From contig NZ_CAKKMS010000004.1 in NCBI RefSeq assembly GCF_918698245.1, forward strand, positions 248,001-312,000: a DNA stretch of 64,000 bases, read 5' to 3'. Numbering within the stretch: the first letter of the stretch is position 1; every line of letters starts with the position of its first letter. This DNA is from Pedobacter sp. Bi126. GTDB lineage: Bacteria; Bacteroidota; Bacteroidia; Sphingobacteriales; Sphingobacteriaceae. The translations under genes were made by a program, and so were the position numbers. This document shows positions 17,317 to 26,458 of the stretch, piece after piece. A model generated the notes under the pieces. It saw only the letters and a program-made list of their open reading frames with translations, had not been told where the DNA came from and searched no databases.

Positions 17317-17373
17317 GCGGAATGTAGGCATCTTCTGGTTACATTTATACAGGTATTATTAAATTAAATTGTA

Positions 17374-17826
17374 ATGAGTCGTTATAGAAATTTATTATAC
17401 ATTTTGGTAATGGGGATGGCATCCTGCTCATTGAAACCTGAAATTTACAGAAGTGTATGTAATAAAGATATAACATATCGTAAGGTAGAGATGGATAAGC
17501 TTTTGATAAACATAGATATGTATGATGGTAAATATGTAGAGATTAAAGGAAAATATAAATCGGGATTTGAAGAATCTGCACTGTATGCAAAAGGATTTCA
17601 TATTAATAGTGAAAATGCATTGTGGGTTGAATATGATGCTTTCATATTAAAATGTCCTTTAGTATCAACTGAAACTAAGATAGATCTTTTTGGAAAAGAA
17701 GAAAGTTTCAAAAAAATGTACAATAAAACTGTGATATTGCATGGAAAAATTGATGCTAAACAAAGAGGACACTTGTCGCAGTATAAAGCTTCCATCAAGG
17801 ATATTACTTTAGTTATTATAGATTGA
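17374..17826 (+). CDS. Hypothetical lipoprotein
   Basis: A 150-residue predicted lipoprotein (MSRYRNLLYILVMGMASC, lipobox Cys18). The mature part is beta-rich with KYVEIKGKYKSGFEESALYAKG and TVILHGKIDAKQRGH, reminiscent of a small OB-like barrel, but no family is recognised. It has lower GC and more Lys/Ile codons than the respiratory genes. It starts a run of three small lipoprotein-like genes on the same strand. Confidence 0.65.
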   Translation: MSRYRNLLYILVMGMASCSLKPEIYRSVCNKDITYRKVEMDKLLINIDMYDGKYVEIKGKYKSGFEESALYAKGFHINSENALWVEYDAFILKCPLVSTETKIDLFGKEESFKKMYNKTVILHGKIDAKQRGHLSQYKASIKDITLVIID

Positions 17827-17886
17827 TTTTGTATTATAAGTGCAAAAAAATATTACCTTTTATGGTAAATCAAATTATAAAAATAA

Positions 17887-18210
17887 ATGCATGTCATCCG
17901 AAAGTTATTCTTAGTTATACTATCGATAGTTTTATTTACAGATTGTGCTCACAAAGAGGATCATATTGAATGGGATCCTAACCAAGGTTATGTTCCTGAT
18001 AGCACAACCGCGGTTCAACTTGCACAGATATTTTTTGTCAGGATTTATGGAGAGAAAGTGCTTAAAAAGAAACCTTTTGTTCCAACATTAAAGGATGGCA
18101 AAATTTGGATGGTTGATGGGACCTTAGAAAAAGGTATGAATGGTGGTGTTCCACATATTGAAATACAGAAGTCTGACGGGAAGATTTTGGCGCTTTATCA
18201 TGGGAAATAA
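17887..18210 (+). CDS. NTF2-fold immunity-type lipoprotein (YbbC/YhhH family)
   Basis: 107 residues with an N-terminal hydrophobic signal and probable lipobox (FTDCAHKE). The body matches the NTF2-fold immunity family associated with polymorphic toxins: YVPDSTTAVQLAQIFFVRIYG, then KPFVPTLKDGKIWMVDGTL, GGVPHIEIQKSDGKI. Relatives often sit next to Rhs or contact-dependent toxins; no toxin gene is seen on either side here. It may protect against a neighbour's toxin, or be a general periplasmic binding protein. Confidence 0.75.
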   Translation: MHVIRKLFLVILSIVLFTDCAHKEDHIEWDPNQGYVPDSTTAVQLAQIFFVRIYGEKVLKKKPFVPTLKDGKIWMVDGTLEKGMNGGVPHIEIQKSDGKILALYHGK

Positions 18211-18315
18211 CCAAAGGTAATTTAAGGATTAAGAATTAGCAATTTTTCTAAAAATCATTCCCTTTTTGATTCGTAAGTTTACAGCTCTTTCTTCTAATGT
18301 CTTTCACAATAATAA

Positions 18316-18792
18316 ATGAAAAATAAAATAACATATCTTTTCCTGTTGGTTTTCCTCATTAGTGGCTGCTCATCAAAGGATGTCGATGATAAAAATGTTA
18401 AAGCGACTAGTTATCCTAAAAGCGAGGAAATACTAAAGTCAACTTTAGATGTTTTTTTTAAAACATACAAAAATGATGGGTCAGATAAAGCAGTAGATTT
18501 TATTTTTGCAGCCTCCGGTGCGTCTCCAGAACAACTGAGTGAGTTAAAAGGAAGGTTAGCAAAGTTAACAGTTATAGCAGGAAACTACGAAGGATATGAG
18601 TCCATCACTCAACAACGAATTAGGGAAAGTCTAGTTTATTATAGTTTCTTGGTAAAGCATGACATACAGCCAATAAGATTTATCTTCATCTTTTATAAAG
18701 CAAAGGATAAATGGAGAATTTATAAATTTAAATTTGACGATGAAGCGGATACTGAACTTGAGGAAGCAGGCAAACTTTATTTCGTAAAGTAA
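18316..18792 (+). CDS. Hypothetical lipoprotein, NTF2-like
   Basis: 158 residues. Signal plus lipobox LISGCSSK (Cys18). The mature part (KSTLDVFFKTYKNDGSDKAVDFIF, RFIFIFYKAKDKWRIYKFKFDD) has the helix-then-sheet pattern of NTF2-like lipoproteins such as the DUF3887/DUF4019 types; I cannot pin the family. It follows the immunity-type gene, and both may belong to an acquired set of small secreted proteins. Confidence 0.65.
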   Translation: MKNKITYLFLLVFLISGCSSKDVDDKNVKATSYPKSEEILKSTLDVFFKTYKNDGSDKAVDFIFAASGASPEQLSELKGRLAKLTVIAGNYEGYESITQQRIRESLVYYSFLVKHDIQPIRFIFIFYKAKDKWRIYKFKFDDEADTELEEAGKLYFVK

Positions 18793-19136
18793 AGTATCTA
18801 ATCCATAACTCTTCAAAGATCATTAAAAGAGTTCACTATCAATGACAGGTTGTGAAAAGAATAGTGGTCATTCCCGCGCAAGCAGGAATCTTAAAGTTTA
18901 TTGCATTACGATCCAACTACGGAGCAACTTATTTGTATTAATATGTTAAAAAAAGCAGACTTACTGAGTTACAGTTAGAACTGATTAATTCCGTGCTTCT
19001 GTGTTTCCGTGGCAATAATTTTATCTGTACGAATCTGCGGTAAAGATCCTTTGACTACGCTCAGGATGACAAAAGGAACGGGATGATAGTACGGGCCTCC
19101 TCCATCACCCCCTTTTCCATTATACATTACACATTC
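18793..19136. repeat. Intergenic repeat mosaic without genes
   Basis: No plausible gene. It contains TCATTCCCGCGCAAGCAGGA (18868-18887, a small hairpin of a type widespread in bacteria), a segment CCGTGCTTCTGTGTTTCCG (about 18992-19010), and CCTTTGACTACGCTCAGGAT (19048-19067). These look like dispersed repeat fragments placed between the convergent lipoprotein and barrel genes. Confidence 0.6.
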
Positions 19137-20267
19137 TTAAAACGCTTCCGCCAAACTGATGTAAAACCCGGCCTGGCGTTTTTCGTTTGGCAATTTTTCG
19201 CCAATGCCATAATCTAACCGAACACTCAAACCTTTTGCCGGATCGAAAAAGTAACGCCCACCAACACCAAAGTTTGGTTTTAGCCCATCTGTATTAAACT
19301 GGCCATTTGCAAATACTTTACCAGTACCCGCAAAAGCGACAATGCCAAAACGGTTCATAAAACGGTATCGGATTTCGGCCTGAGTGGCCATCAGGTTTTC
19401 GTCACGATAGCGGCCACTGTAGTAACCGCGCATCATCTGGTCGTTGCCTAACTGTTGTAACAGGTAAAATGGGGTGCTTTTGCTCTGAATGGTATAAAAA
19501 ATGCCCTGTACCCCTAAAACTACTTTTGGTGCCAGGCTAAAGAAACCACGGAGATCTAGCTTAATCTGTGAGCCATTAAAACTTTCTCCACCAAAAAAAT
19601 CGGGTGCGTATTGGTAGGTTGCCCTACCAAAAAAGCCTTTTGTTGGATAATTATTGCTGTTACGTGTATCGTAACTTTGCGATGCACCGATCCAGGCTAC
19701 CGAGCCACCATCTTTATCTAAAATCTGAGGATTTGTACTGTAAATACCACCAATTTCCTTGTCTATAAAACGGTAATTCTCAAAACCTAGCGAAATACCA
19801 GTATAAGCCTTCGGCAAAGTATTCATTTCCGCATCGAAAAGTGTTTTAAATACCCGTTGGTCTAGTTTATCTTCATTTGCCTTTATTGCATTGTTGCCAA
19901 TACCATAAAAATTGAAAGGCTGATTTTTGAAACGGATATCGCCGATAAAGTGATATTTGTTTCCTTTTGTCCAGGCATCGCCCTTAAGCATAAAATTAGC
20001 CGTCTTTTTGGTAGAATAGGTTGTGTTCAAGGCGAAGTTCGAACTGCGGTTCAGCGTATCTTTACGATCTATGTAAAATGAATAAATGGCACCAACGCCA
20101 AATTCAAACCCTGTTTCCTGACTATAGCCAAAAGCTGGTAGAGGTAAAAAGCTTGCTTTACGGGTAGTATCTTTTTCGTTTGAGAGCATCTTTTTGATCA
20201 GTTTCATCTGTCCAAACGAACTTCCTGAAATGAGCGCAAGTAAAATAATTAGATAATATTTTTTCAT
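19137..20267 (-). CDS. BamA/TamA-type (D15) outer-membrane beta-barrel protein
   Basis: About 376 residues from the ATG at 20267; a GTG two codons upstream (20273) is less likely. Signal peptide MKKYYLIILLALISGSSFGQ. No POTRA domain is present: the mature protein goes directly into a barrel of surface-antigen/D15 type with FLPLPAFGYSQETGFEFGVGAIY at the start, GGSVAWIGASQSYDTRNSNNYP in the middle, and a terminal GLSVRLDYGIGEK ... GFYISLAEAF with final Phe. Such POTRA-less 16-strand barrels are of unclear function. It is monocistronic. Confidence 0.82.
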   Translation of the reverse strand: MKKYYLIILLALISGSSFGQMKLIKKMLSNEKDTTRKASFLPLPAFGYSQETGFEFGVGAIYSFYIDRKDTLNRSSNFALNTTYSTKKTANFMLKGDAWTKGNKYHFIGDIRFKNQPFNFYGIGNNAIKANEDKLDQRVFKTLFDAEMNTLPKAYTGISLGFENYRFIDKEIGGIYSTNPQILDKDGGSVAWIGASQSYDTRNSNNYPTKGFFGRATYQYAPDFFGGESFNGSQIKLDLRGFFSLAPKVVLGVQGIFYTIQSKSTPFYLLQQLGNDQMMRGYYSGRYRDENLMATQAEIRYRFMNRFGIVAFAGTGKVFANGQFNTDGLKPNFGVGGRYFFDPAKGLSVRLDYGIGEKLPNEKRQAGFYISLAEAF

Positions 20268-20280
20268 TGTCACAAAGAAA

Positions 20281-20819
20281 AGGAAATTTAGTTATAGTTC
20301 ATTAGTCGATGGTTCATTTGTTGATTGGTACTTCAAACTGCTAGTTATTGGTTAACAGATTAAATTGGTTAATTGTACCTGGCGACTGCTCAATCTCAAC
20401 TCCAAACGCCTGAGCGGAGTACAACTCAGTGGAGAAATCTACCTCGAGATAGATCTCTCCGTTCCGCTGCGCTTCAGTCGAGATGACGATCGCTAGGATT
20501 CGAAGTAATGCCTGCCACCATCTAAACCGGATTGAAGGGGAAAGCCCGCAGGTGAGGCATCCCGATTCATCGGGAAGGACTTGTACCGAAAAGCGGACTA
20601 CCCTTAATAGGGGCTAAGCAACTGCTTTTCAAAAAAGACCCCTCGGCCACGTTCAGGATGAAAATCGCAAGGGAAATGCGCTTTATGATTTTAATCGACT
20701 TTGGGACTGAAAACTATGGACTTTGGACTAATTTAATGCTAAACGCCATGCCTCAAGCGTAAAACGCTTTTACCTTTCGGCCTAAATACCTATTTTTGCG
20801 GCAAATAATACAAAACGAA
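20281..20819. repeat. Long non-coding spacer with mosaic repeats
   Basis: No credible gene in ~540 bp. Modules seen: an 11-bp near-perfect inverted repeat at 20431-20460 (GGAGAAATCTA / TAGATCTCTCC around CTCGAG), followed by GTTCCGCTGCGCTTCAGTCG. A second module at about 20529-20599 (ATTGAAGGGGAAAGCCCGCA ... GGACTTGTACCGAAAAGCGG) holds a TCCCGA-TTCA-TCGGGA hairpin and resembles a repeat common in Pedobacter-like intergenic DNA. Confidence 0.6.
20791..20798 (+). promoter_or_regulatory. Candidate -7 element of the deoxyhypusine-synthase-like gene
   Basis: TATTTTTG matches TAnnTTTG and lies 22 bases before the ATG at 20820. It overlaps the alternative TTG start at 20796, supporting the ATG as the true start. 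Confidence 0.45.
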
Positions 20820-21800
20820 ATGAGCAATACAAGAGGACCAATATCTCAGTTTATGGAGCGTAATTACCTCCATTTTAATGCTGCGGCAATGATGGATGCG
20901 GCTAAAGGATACGAAACGCATTTAGATGAAGGTGGTAAAATGATGATCACACTTGCTGGTGCAATGAGTACTGCAGAATTGGGAATTTCACTTGCAGAAA
21001 TGATTCGCCAGGATAAAGTGGCTATTATTTCTTGTACTGGTGCAAACCTTGAAGAAGATATTATGAACCTGGTAGCACATTCACATTATAAACGTGTACC
21101 AAACTACCGCGATTTAAGTCCACAGGATGAATGGGACCTTTTAGAAAACCATTACAACCGTGTTACCGATACCTGTATCCCTGAAGAAGAGGCTTTCCGC
21201 CGTTTGCAGAAACACATTCAAAAAATCTGGATGGATGCCGAAGCTGCAGGTGAGCGTTATTTTCCGCATGAATTTATGTATAAAATGCTTTTAAGCGGAG
21301 ATTTAGAGCAATATTATGAAATTGATCCTAAAAATTCATGGATGCTTGCTGCGGCTGAAAAGAATTTGCCAATTGTAGTTCCTGGATGGGAAGATTCTAC
21401 CATGGGAAACATTTTTGCATCGTATGTGATGAAAAAAGAACTTACCGCAACTACTGTAAAAGGCGGTATTGAATATATGGGTTGGTTGGCCGACTGGTAT
21501 ATTGCGAACAGCGGGGGCAAAGGAATTGGTTTCTTCCAGATTGGTGGCGGTATAGCCGGCGATTTTCCGATTTGTGTAGTACCAATGCTTTATCAGGATA
21601 TGGAAATGGAAAATATTCCTTTCTGGAGTTATTTCTGCCAGATTTCAGATTCGACCACTTCTTATGGTTCATATTCTGGTGCTGTACCGAACGAAAAGAT
21701 TACCTGGGGTAAACTGGATATTAATACGCCAAAATTTATTGTAGAAAGTGATGCAACAATTGTTGCACCGCTGATGTTTGCCTGGATATTAAAACAATAA
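20820..21800 (+). CDS. Deoxyhypusine-synthase-family enzyme (probably homospermidine/aminobutyl transferase)
   Basis: About 326 residues from ATG 20820 (MSNTRGPISQFMERNYLHFN). The fold is that of deoxyhypusine synthase: an NAD site with ITLAGAMSTAELG and SCTGANLEEDIMNL, and C-terminal residues GIGFFQIGGGIAGDFPICVV. The catalytic lysine is kept as Lys298 in ITWGKLD, equivalent to the VSWGKI motif of the eukaryotic enzyme. Bacteria lack eIF5A, so the substrate is probably a polyamine; some bacterial members make homospermidine. It is followed by a terminator at 21836. Confidence 0.88.
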   Translation: MSNTRGPISQFMERNYLHFNAAAMMDAAKGYETHLDEGGKMMITLAGAMSTAELGISLAEMIRQDKVAIISCTGANLEEDIMNLVAHSHYKRVPNYRDLSPQDEWDLLENHYNRVTDTCIPEEEAFRRLQKHIQKIWMDAEAAGERYFPHEFMYKMLLSGDLEQYYEIDPKNSWMLAAAEKNLPIVVPGWEDSTMGNIFASYVMKKELTATTVKGGIEYMGWLADWYIANSGGKGIGFFQIGGGIAGDFPICVVPMLYQDMEMENIPFWSYFCQISDSTTSYGSYSGAVPNEKITWGKLDINTPKFIVESDATIVAPLMFAWILKQ

Positions 21801-21835
21801 TCATAAAAAATAAATAAACCAAATTGGTTTCTAGT

Positions 21836-21874
21836 ATGCCCATTGAAGATAACATATCAAAAATGGGCATTTTT
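21836..21874 (+). terminator. Intrinsic terminator after the DHS-like gene
   Basis: A 9-bp stem ATGCCCATT / AATGGGCAT (21836-21844, 21862-21870) with a 17-base AT-rich loop, then TTTTA. It isolates this gene from the respiratory operon. Confidence 0.75.
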
Positions 21875-21966
21875 ATTGCCTGAATGGCTTGAAATGACAT
21901 TTGTTTAGAATGATTATAAATTGTATTTCCAGTCACTATTATGTCATGGGATTTATTAATAAGTTA

Positions 21967-21974
21967 TACTTTTG
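21967..21974 (+). promoter_or_regulatory. Candidate promoter of the ACIII-oxidase operon
   Basis: TACTTTTG fits the TAnnTTTG -7 consensus; no good -33 TTTG is present at normal spacing. A small GGGG-CTA-CCCC hairpin (21988-21998) would lie in the ~80-base leader before actA. Confidence 0.4.
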
Positions 21975-22055
21975 TTCAAGTTTTGGTGGGGCTACCCCTA
22001 GTTCAGCATCAATTTCACAACAAAAAGTAAATTAAATAAGTATAAAGTGTTCATT

Positions 22056-23351
22056 ATGAGAGATATCTCGATGATTTTAAAAAGCGTTTGGAAGTCGTTA
22101 TTCGTATTTTCAGCAATTTCCGTAATAGCGGTTTCTACCGTAAATGCGCAGGATGCTAAAGAGGGACGAACGCTTTTCAAAGCAAAATGTTCTTCGTGCC
22201 ATGCGTTAGATGCTAAATTGGTTGGTCCAGCCTTAACTGGTGTAAGCGATCGCCATTCAGAAGAATTCCTTTTAAAGTGGATTCCTAATTCTCAGGGATT
22301 GGTGGCATCTGGAAATCCAGAGGCTGTTAAATTATTCAATGACAATGGAAAAGTACCAATGACTTCTTTTCCTGAATTGGATGAAACAAAAGTTAAAGAC
22401 ATCTTACAATACATTAAAGAAGGTGAGCCAAAAGCAGCTACTCCTGCAGGTGGTGCTGTTGCAGTAAAAGATGAATCTACTTCAGGTCTGTCAATTGCAG
22501 GTATTGTAGCCATTGTTGTATTAGCGATTGTTATTTTAGTAATCTTGGGTCGTGCTTCTAAATTGTTAGAGCGCCTGATTTTACAAAAACAAGGCATCGA
22601 GATTGAAGAAGATGTGCCATTAAAGGTTGGTGTGCGCAAGATGTTCAAAAACAAGAAATTTGTAATGTTCTTTATCTTGTGTTTAATCATCGCTTTAGGT
22701 TCTTGGGGTTGGATGGGCATGTGGAACACTGGTGTTCACACCGGTTACCAACCAGTTCAGCCAATTAAATTCTCTCACGAGTTGCACGCTGGTATCAATC
22801 AGATCGATTGTCAGTATTGCCACAATGGGGCATTTAAATCTAAAAATGCAACTATTCCATCATTAAACGTTTGTATGAACTGCCATAAAGCTGTTCAGGC
22901 AAGAGATAAATATGATGGTGAGATTTCTCCTGAGATCAAAAAAATCTACAATGCTTTAGGTTACGATCCTGAAACACAGAAATATGATGAAGGTAAAGCT
23001 AAACCAATGGAATGGGTACGTGTACACAACCTTCCTGATTTTGCTTACTTCAATCACTCTCAACACGTAGTTGTTGCAGAAGATGCAATCCGTAAAGCAA
23101 AAGGATTACAACCAACAGAACCTGTATGTTTCGCTTGTCACGGTCCGGTTAATACAATGGAAGAAATTTACCAATATTCTCCATTAACCATGAAATGGTG
23201 TATTAACTGCCATAAGGAAACAGATATTTCTGGTCAGAAAAATAATGCTTTCTACGCTAAGGTTATCGAAGCGCACGAGAAGATTAAAAAAGGCGAGAAA
23301 ATTACACCAGCGTTATTGGGTGGTTTAGAGTGTGGTAAATGCCACTATTAA
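22056..23351 (+). CDS. actA: Alternative complex III subunit ActA, multiheme cytochrome c
   Basis: About 431 residues from ATG 22056; a GTG three codons upstream is less likely. It transfers electrons from the membrane Fe-S/quinol module of alternative complex III to periplasmic carriers. A signal peptide ends VNAQ. Six CxxCH heme sites are visible: CSSCH in an N-terminal monoheme domain (about 45-49), then CQYCH, CMNCH, CFACH, CINCH and CGKCH in the pentaheme part. Two membrane segments (about 146-165 and 202-220) lie between them. First gene of the act-cta operon, 48 bp before actB. Confidence 0.93.
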   Translation: MRDISMILKSVWKSLFVFSAISVIAVSTVNAQDAKEGRTLFKAKCSSCHALDAKLVGPALTGVSDRHSEEFLLKWIPNSQGLVASGNPEAVKLFNDNGKVPMTSFPELDETKVKDILQYIKEGEPKAATPAGGAVAVKDESTSGLSIAGIVAIVVLAIVILVILGRASKLLERLILQKQGIEIEEDVPLKVGVRKMFKNKKFVMFFILCLIIALGSWGWMGMWNTGVHTGYQPVQPIKFSHELHAGINQIDCQYCHNGAFKSKNATIPSLNVCMNCHKAVQARDKYDGEISPEIKKIYNALGYDPETQKYDEGKAKPMEWVRVHNLPDFAYFNHSQHVVVAEDAIRKAKGLQPTEPVCFACHGPVNTMEEIYQYSPLTMKWCINCHKETDISGQKNNAFYAKVIEAHEKIKKGEKITPALLGGLECGKCHY

Positions 23352-23399
23352 TAGATAGAGTTTAGTAAGAACGTTCGAATAAACAGTAATATAGCTTAA

Positions 23400-26300
23400 A
23401 TGGAAAGCAACAAAAAATACTGGAAAGGCTTAGAGGAGTATAACAATACCCCCGATTTTGTTAAGAATAGCAAAAACGAATTCGCCGAGCCACTTCCAAT
23501 AGAAGATGTTTTAAATGAAGCAGGGTTAAGTACCGTTACCCCACGCCGCGACTTTTTAAAGGCGTTAGGTTTTGGTTTAGGTGCAGTAACTTTGGCAGCC
23601 TGTCAAACTGCCCCTGTTCATAAATCTATTCCTTACCTGGTAAAGCCTGAAGAGGTTACTCCAGGTATTCCTAACTATTATACTTCGAGCTTTAATGGCC
23701 AGAGTATTTTAGTTAAAACAAGAGAGGGACGCCCGATTAAAATTGAACCAAATCCAAATGCGGGTCAATTTAACTGCGGTACAGATGCGAGAGCGCAAGC
23801 TTCGGTTTTAGATTTATATGATGTATCTAAACTAAAAGCACCAGCTTTAGTAAAAGATGGAAAAGTCGAAGAAACTACCTGGGCAAAAATCGACAGCTTT
23901 GTAAAAGGCGAGTTGGCAAAAGCACAGGCGGGTGGAAAGAAAATCCGTATTGTAGCATCAACTGTAAACAGCCCATCAACTAATGCAGTTATTGCACAGT
24001 TTATTGCAAAATATCCTGCTGCTAAACTGGTTCAGTACGATGCGGTTTCTTATACTGGTATTATCCAGGCCAACCAAAACAGTTTCGGTAAAGCAGTTTT
24101 ACCTAAATACAACTTTGATAAGGCCGATTTAATTGTAAGTTTCAGTGCCGATTTCTTAGGTACCTGGATTAGCGGAGAAGAGTTTACTGCTCAGTATACT
24201 GCTAACCGTAACTACAAATCGTTAGAAAATAAAAAAATGAGCCGCCACATTCAGTTCGAAAGTGGAATGAGCTTAACAGGTACCAATGCAGATACCCGTG
24301 TTCCGGTTAAATTATCGGAAGAAGGACCTGCTTTAATTGCCTTATACAATGCAATTACCGGTAGTGCTTTACCTGGCGGAACGTTAGGTAACAACACCAC
24401 TGCCGATAAAGTAATTAAATTGGTAGCTAAAGAATTGGTACAAGCTAAAGGTAAAGGCCTTGTAGTTTGCGGTTCGAACGATGTTTCTACTCAGATTTTA
24501 GTAAATGCCATTAACGCCGCTATCGGAAGTTATGGTACAACTATCGATTTGGATAACCCTTGTTATTTATATGCAGGTAACGATGCCGAATTTAACGGCT
24601 TAGTTGCTGAAATGAACCGTGGCGAAGTTGGTGCTGTTTTATTCTTAAACAGTAACCCCGTTTACGATGCTGCAAATGCAAAAGCATTTACTGATGCATT
24701 AGCTAAGGTTCCTGCTAAAATTTCATTCTCTGATCGTGCTGATGAAACTGCAACCGCTTGTGATGCCATTGCAATTAACCATAACTACTTAGAATCATGG
24801 GGTGATGCAAACGCTTACGAAGGATATTATTCTATCGTTCAGCCAACTATCAACCCGGTTTTCAATAGCCGCCAGGCTGAAGAGAGTTTATTAGCCTGGG
24901 CTGATGCTCCTGTTAAAGATTATTATCAGTTTGTACGCAGCAACTGGGAAGCTAAAATGTTACCAGCTGTTGGTTTGAAATGGGAAGAAGTTTTAGACAA
25001 AGGTGTGGTTACTGTAGCAGCAAAAACTGCTGGAGCGTATTCATTTACTCAATCTTTAGCACAAGTTGCTACTTCAATTGCGAATAGCAGCAAAGCTTTA
25101 GCTAAAGAAGTAGAATTACAGGTTTACGAAAGCATCCCGATGCGTGATGGTAAAAATGCAAACAATGCATTCTTACAAGAACTACCTGATCCGGTTTCTA
25201 AAGTAACCTGGGATAACTATGTTGCACTTGCACCAAAATTTGCCGAGAAATTAAAAGTTAAAGAATTTGATGTTGTAACGGTTAAGGCCAGCAACGGATA
25301 CTCAGTAGATCTTCCGGTATTGATCCAGCCAGGACAAGCACAAGGAACTGCATCTATCGCATTAGGTTATGGCCGTACCAAAACTGGTAAAGCGGGTAAC
25401 GATGTAGGTAAAAATGCTTTCCCTTTTGTTTCTTTTGTAAATGGAACTTTCCAATATGCTACTTCGGTAACCATTACCCCAACAGGCGGTTATTACGAAT
25501 TGGCTCAAACACAAACTCACCACTCTTTCGAGGGCCGTGCAGTGATTAAAGAAGCTACTTTTAAGGAGTACTTGAAAAATCCTGGAGCTGGTAACGAAAA
25601 AGGCGAGCATAAAGATTACGATCTTTGGGATCAATACGAAAAACCAGGTAACAACTGGGTGATGGCAATCGATTTGAATGCTTGTACAGGTTGTGGTTCT
25701 TGTATTGTTGCTTGTAACGTAGAAAACAACATTCCTGTTGTAGGCCGTGATGAGGTTCGTCGTCGTCGTGAAATGCACTGGATCCGTATCGATCGTTATT
25801 ACAGCTATGAAACTAAAGACGGTGATGTAACCAGAGAAAAAGAAATTGCTAAGTTAGAAGACTTAGATCACGTTTCTGTGGTTCACCAGCCAATGTTGTG
25901 CCAACACTGTGATCACGCACCTTGCGAAACCGTTTGTCCGGTATTGGCAACAGTTCACTCAAGTGATGGTTTAAACCACATGGCTTATAACCGTTGCGTA
26001 GGTACACGTTACTGTGCGAATAACTGTCCGTATAAAGTACGTCGTTTCAACTGGTTTAACTACTGGAACGATTCACGTTTCGATAACTATTTAAATAACG
26101 AGTTTACCCAATTAGTTTTAAACCCTGATGTAACTACACGTTCGAGAGGGGTAATGGAAAAATGCTCTATGTGTATTCAACGTATACAAGGTGGCAAATT
26201 ACAAGCTAAACTGGAGAAACGTCCATTAAAAGATGGTGATATTAAAATGGCTTGTCAGGAAGCTTGTTCAGCAAATGCAATTGTATTTGGTGATGCAAAC

Positions 26301-26432
26301 GATCCAAATTCAGAGGTTTCAAAAGCATTACGTTCTGAGCGTATCTACTACGTATTAGAAGAGATCAACGTGAAACCGGGTATCGGATACATGACAAAAA
26401 TTAGAAATACAGATACAACAGTACAAGCGTAA
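23400..26432 (+). CDS. actB: Alternative complex III subunit ActB, molybdopterin-oxidoreductase-like Fe-S protein
   Basis: 1010 residues. The N-terminus has a twin-arginine signal (RRDFLKALGFGLG, Arg49-Arg50) directly followed by a lipobox (LAAC, Cys68), so a Tat-exported lipoprotein is predicted. Residues ~80-730 resemble a molybdopterin oxidoreductase domain that in ACIII has lost its cofactor. The C-terminal quarter is a ferredoxin-like domain with clusters of cysteines: CTGCGSCIVAC near 762, CQHCDHAPCETVC, CVGTRYCANNC and CSMC ... CQEAC. It relays electrons from quinol to the hemes of ActA. Length is typical for the fused B1-B2 form. Confidence 0.95.
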   Translation: MESNKKYWKGLEEYNNTPDFVKNSKNEFAEPLPIEDVLNEAGLSTVTPRRDFLKALGFGLGAVTLAACQTAPVHKSIPYLVKPEEVTPGIPNYYTSSFNGQSILVKTREGRPIKIEPNPNAGQFNCGTDARAQASVLDLYDVSKLKAPALVKDGKVEETTWAKIDSFVKGELAKAQAGGKKIRIVASTVNSPSTNAVIAQFIAKYPAAKLVQYDAVSYTGIIQANQNSFGKAVLPKYNFDKADLIVSFSADFLGTWISGEEFTAQYTANRNYKSLENKKMSRHIQFESGMSLTGTNADTRVPVKLSEEGPALIALYNAITGSALPGGTLGNNTTADKVIKLVAKELVQAKGKGLVVCGSNDVSTQILVNAINAAIGSYGTTIDLDNPCYLYAGNDAEFNGLVAEMNRGEVGAVLFLNSNPVYDAANAKAFTDALAKVPAKISFSDRADETATACDAIAINHNYLESWGDANAYEGYYSIVQPTINPVFNSRQAEESLLAWADAPVKDYYQFVRSNWEAKMLPAVGLKWEEVLDKGVVTVAAKTAGAYSFTQSLAQVATSIANSSKALAKEVELQVYESIPMRDGKNANNAFLQELPDPVSKVTWDNYVALAPKFAEKLKVKEFDVVTVKASNGYSVDLPVLIQPGQAQGTASIALGYGRTKTGKAGNDVGKNAFPFVSFVNGTFQYATSVTITPTGGYYELAQTQTHHSFEGRAVIKEATFKEYLKNPGAGNEKGEHKDYDLWDQYEKPGNNWVMAIDLNACTGCGSCIVACNVENNIPVVGRDEVRRRREMHWIRIDRYYSYETKDGDVTREKEIAKLEDLDHVSVVHQPMLCQHCDHAPCETVCPVLATVHSSDGLNHMAYNRCVGTRYCANNCPYKVRRFNWFNYWNDSRFDNYLNNEFTQLVLNPDVTTRSRGVMEKCSMCIQRIQGGKLQAKLEKRPLKDGDIKMACQEACSANAIVFGDANDPNSEVSKALRSERIYYVLEEINVKPGIGYMTKIRNTDTTVQA

Positions 26433-26458
26433 GCTTTAGTATAAAGAAAATACAAATT

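Noticed and set aside
22292..22729. 145-residue reverse frame opposite actA
   Set aside because: Same reason: mirror of a conserved cytochrome gene, with no independent features.
25362..25778. 138-residue reverse frame opposite actB
   Set aside because: Opposite a conserved Fe-S subunit; its sequence is simply the mirror of that coding region.
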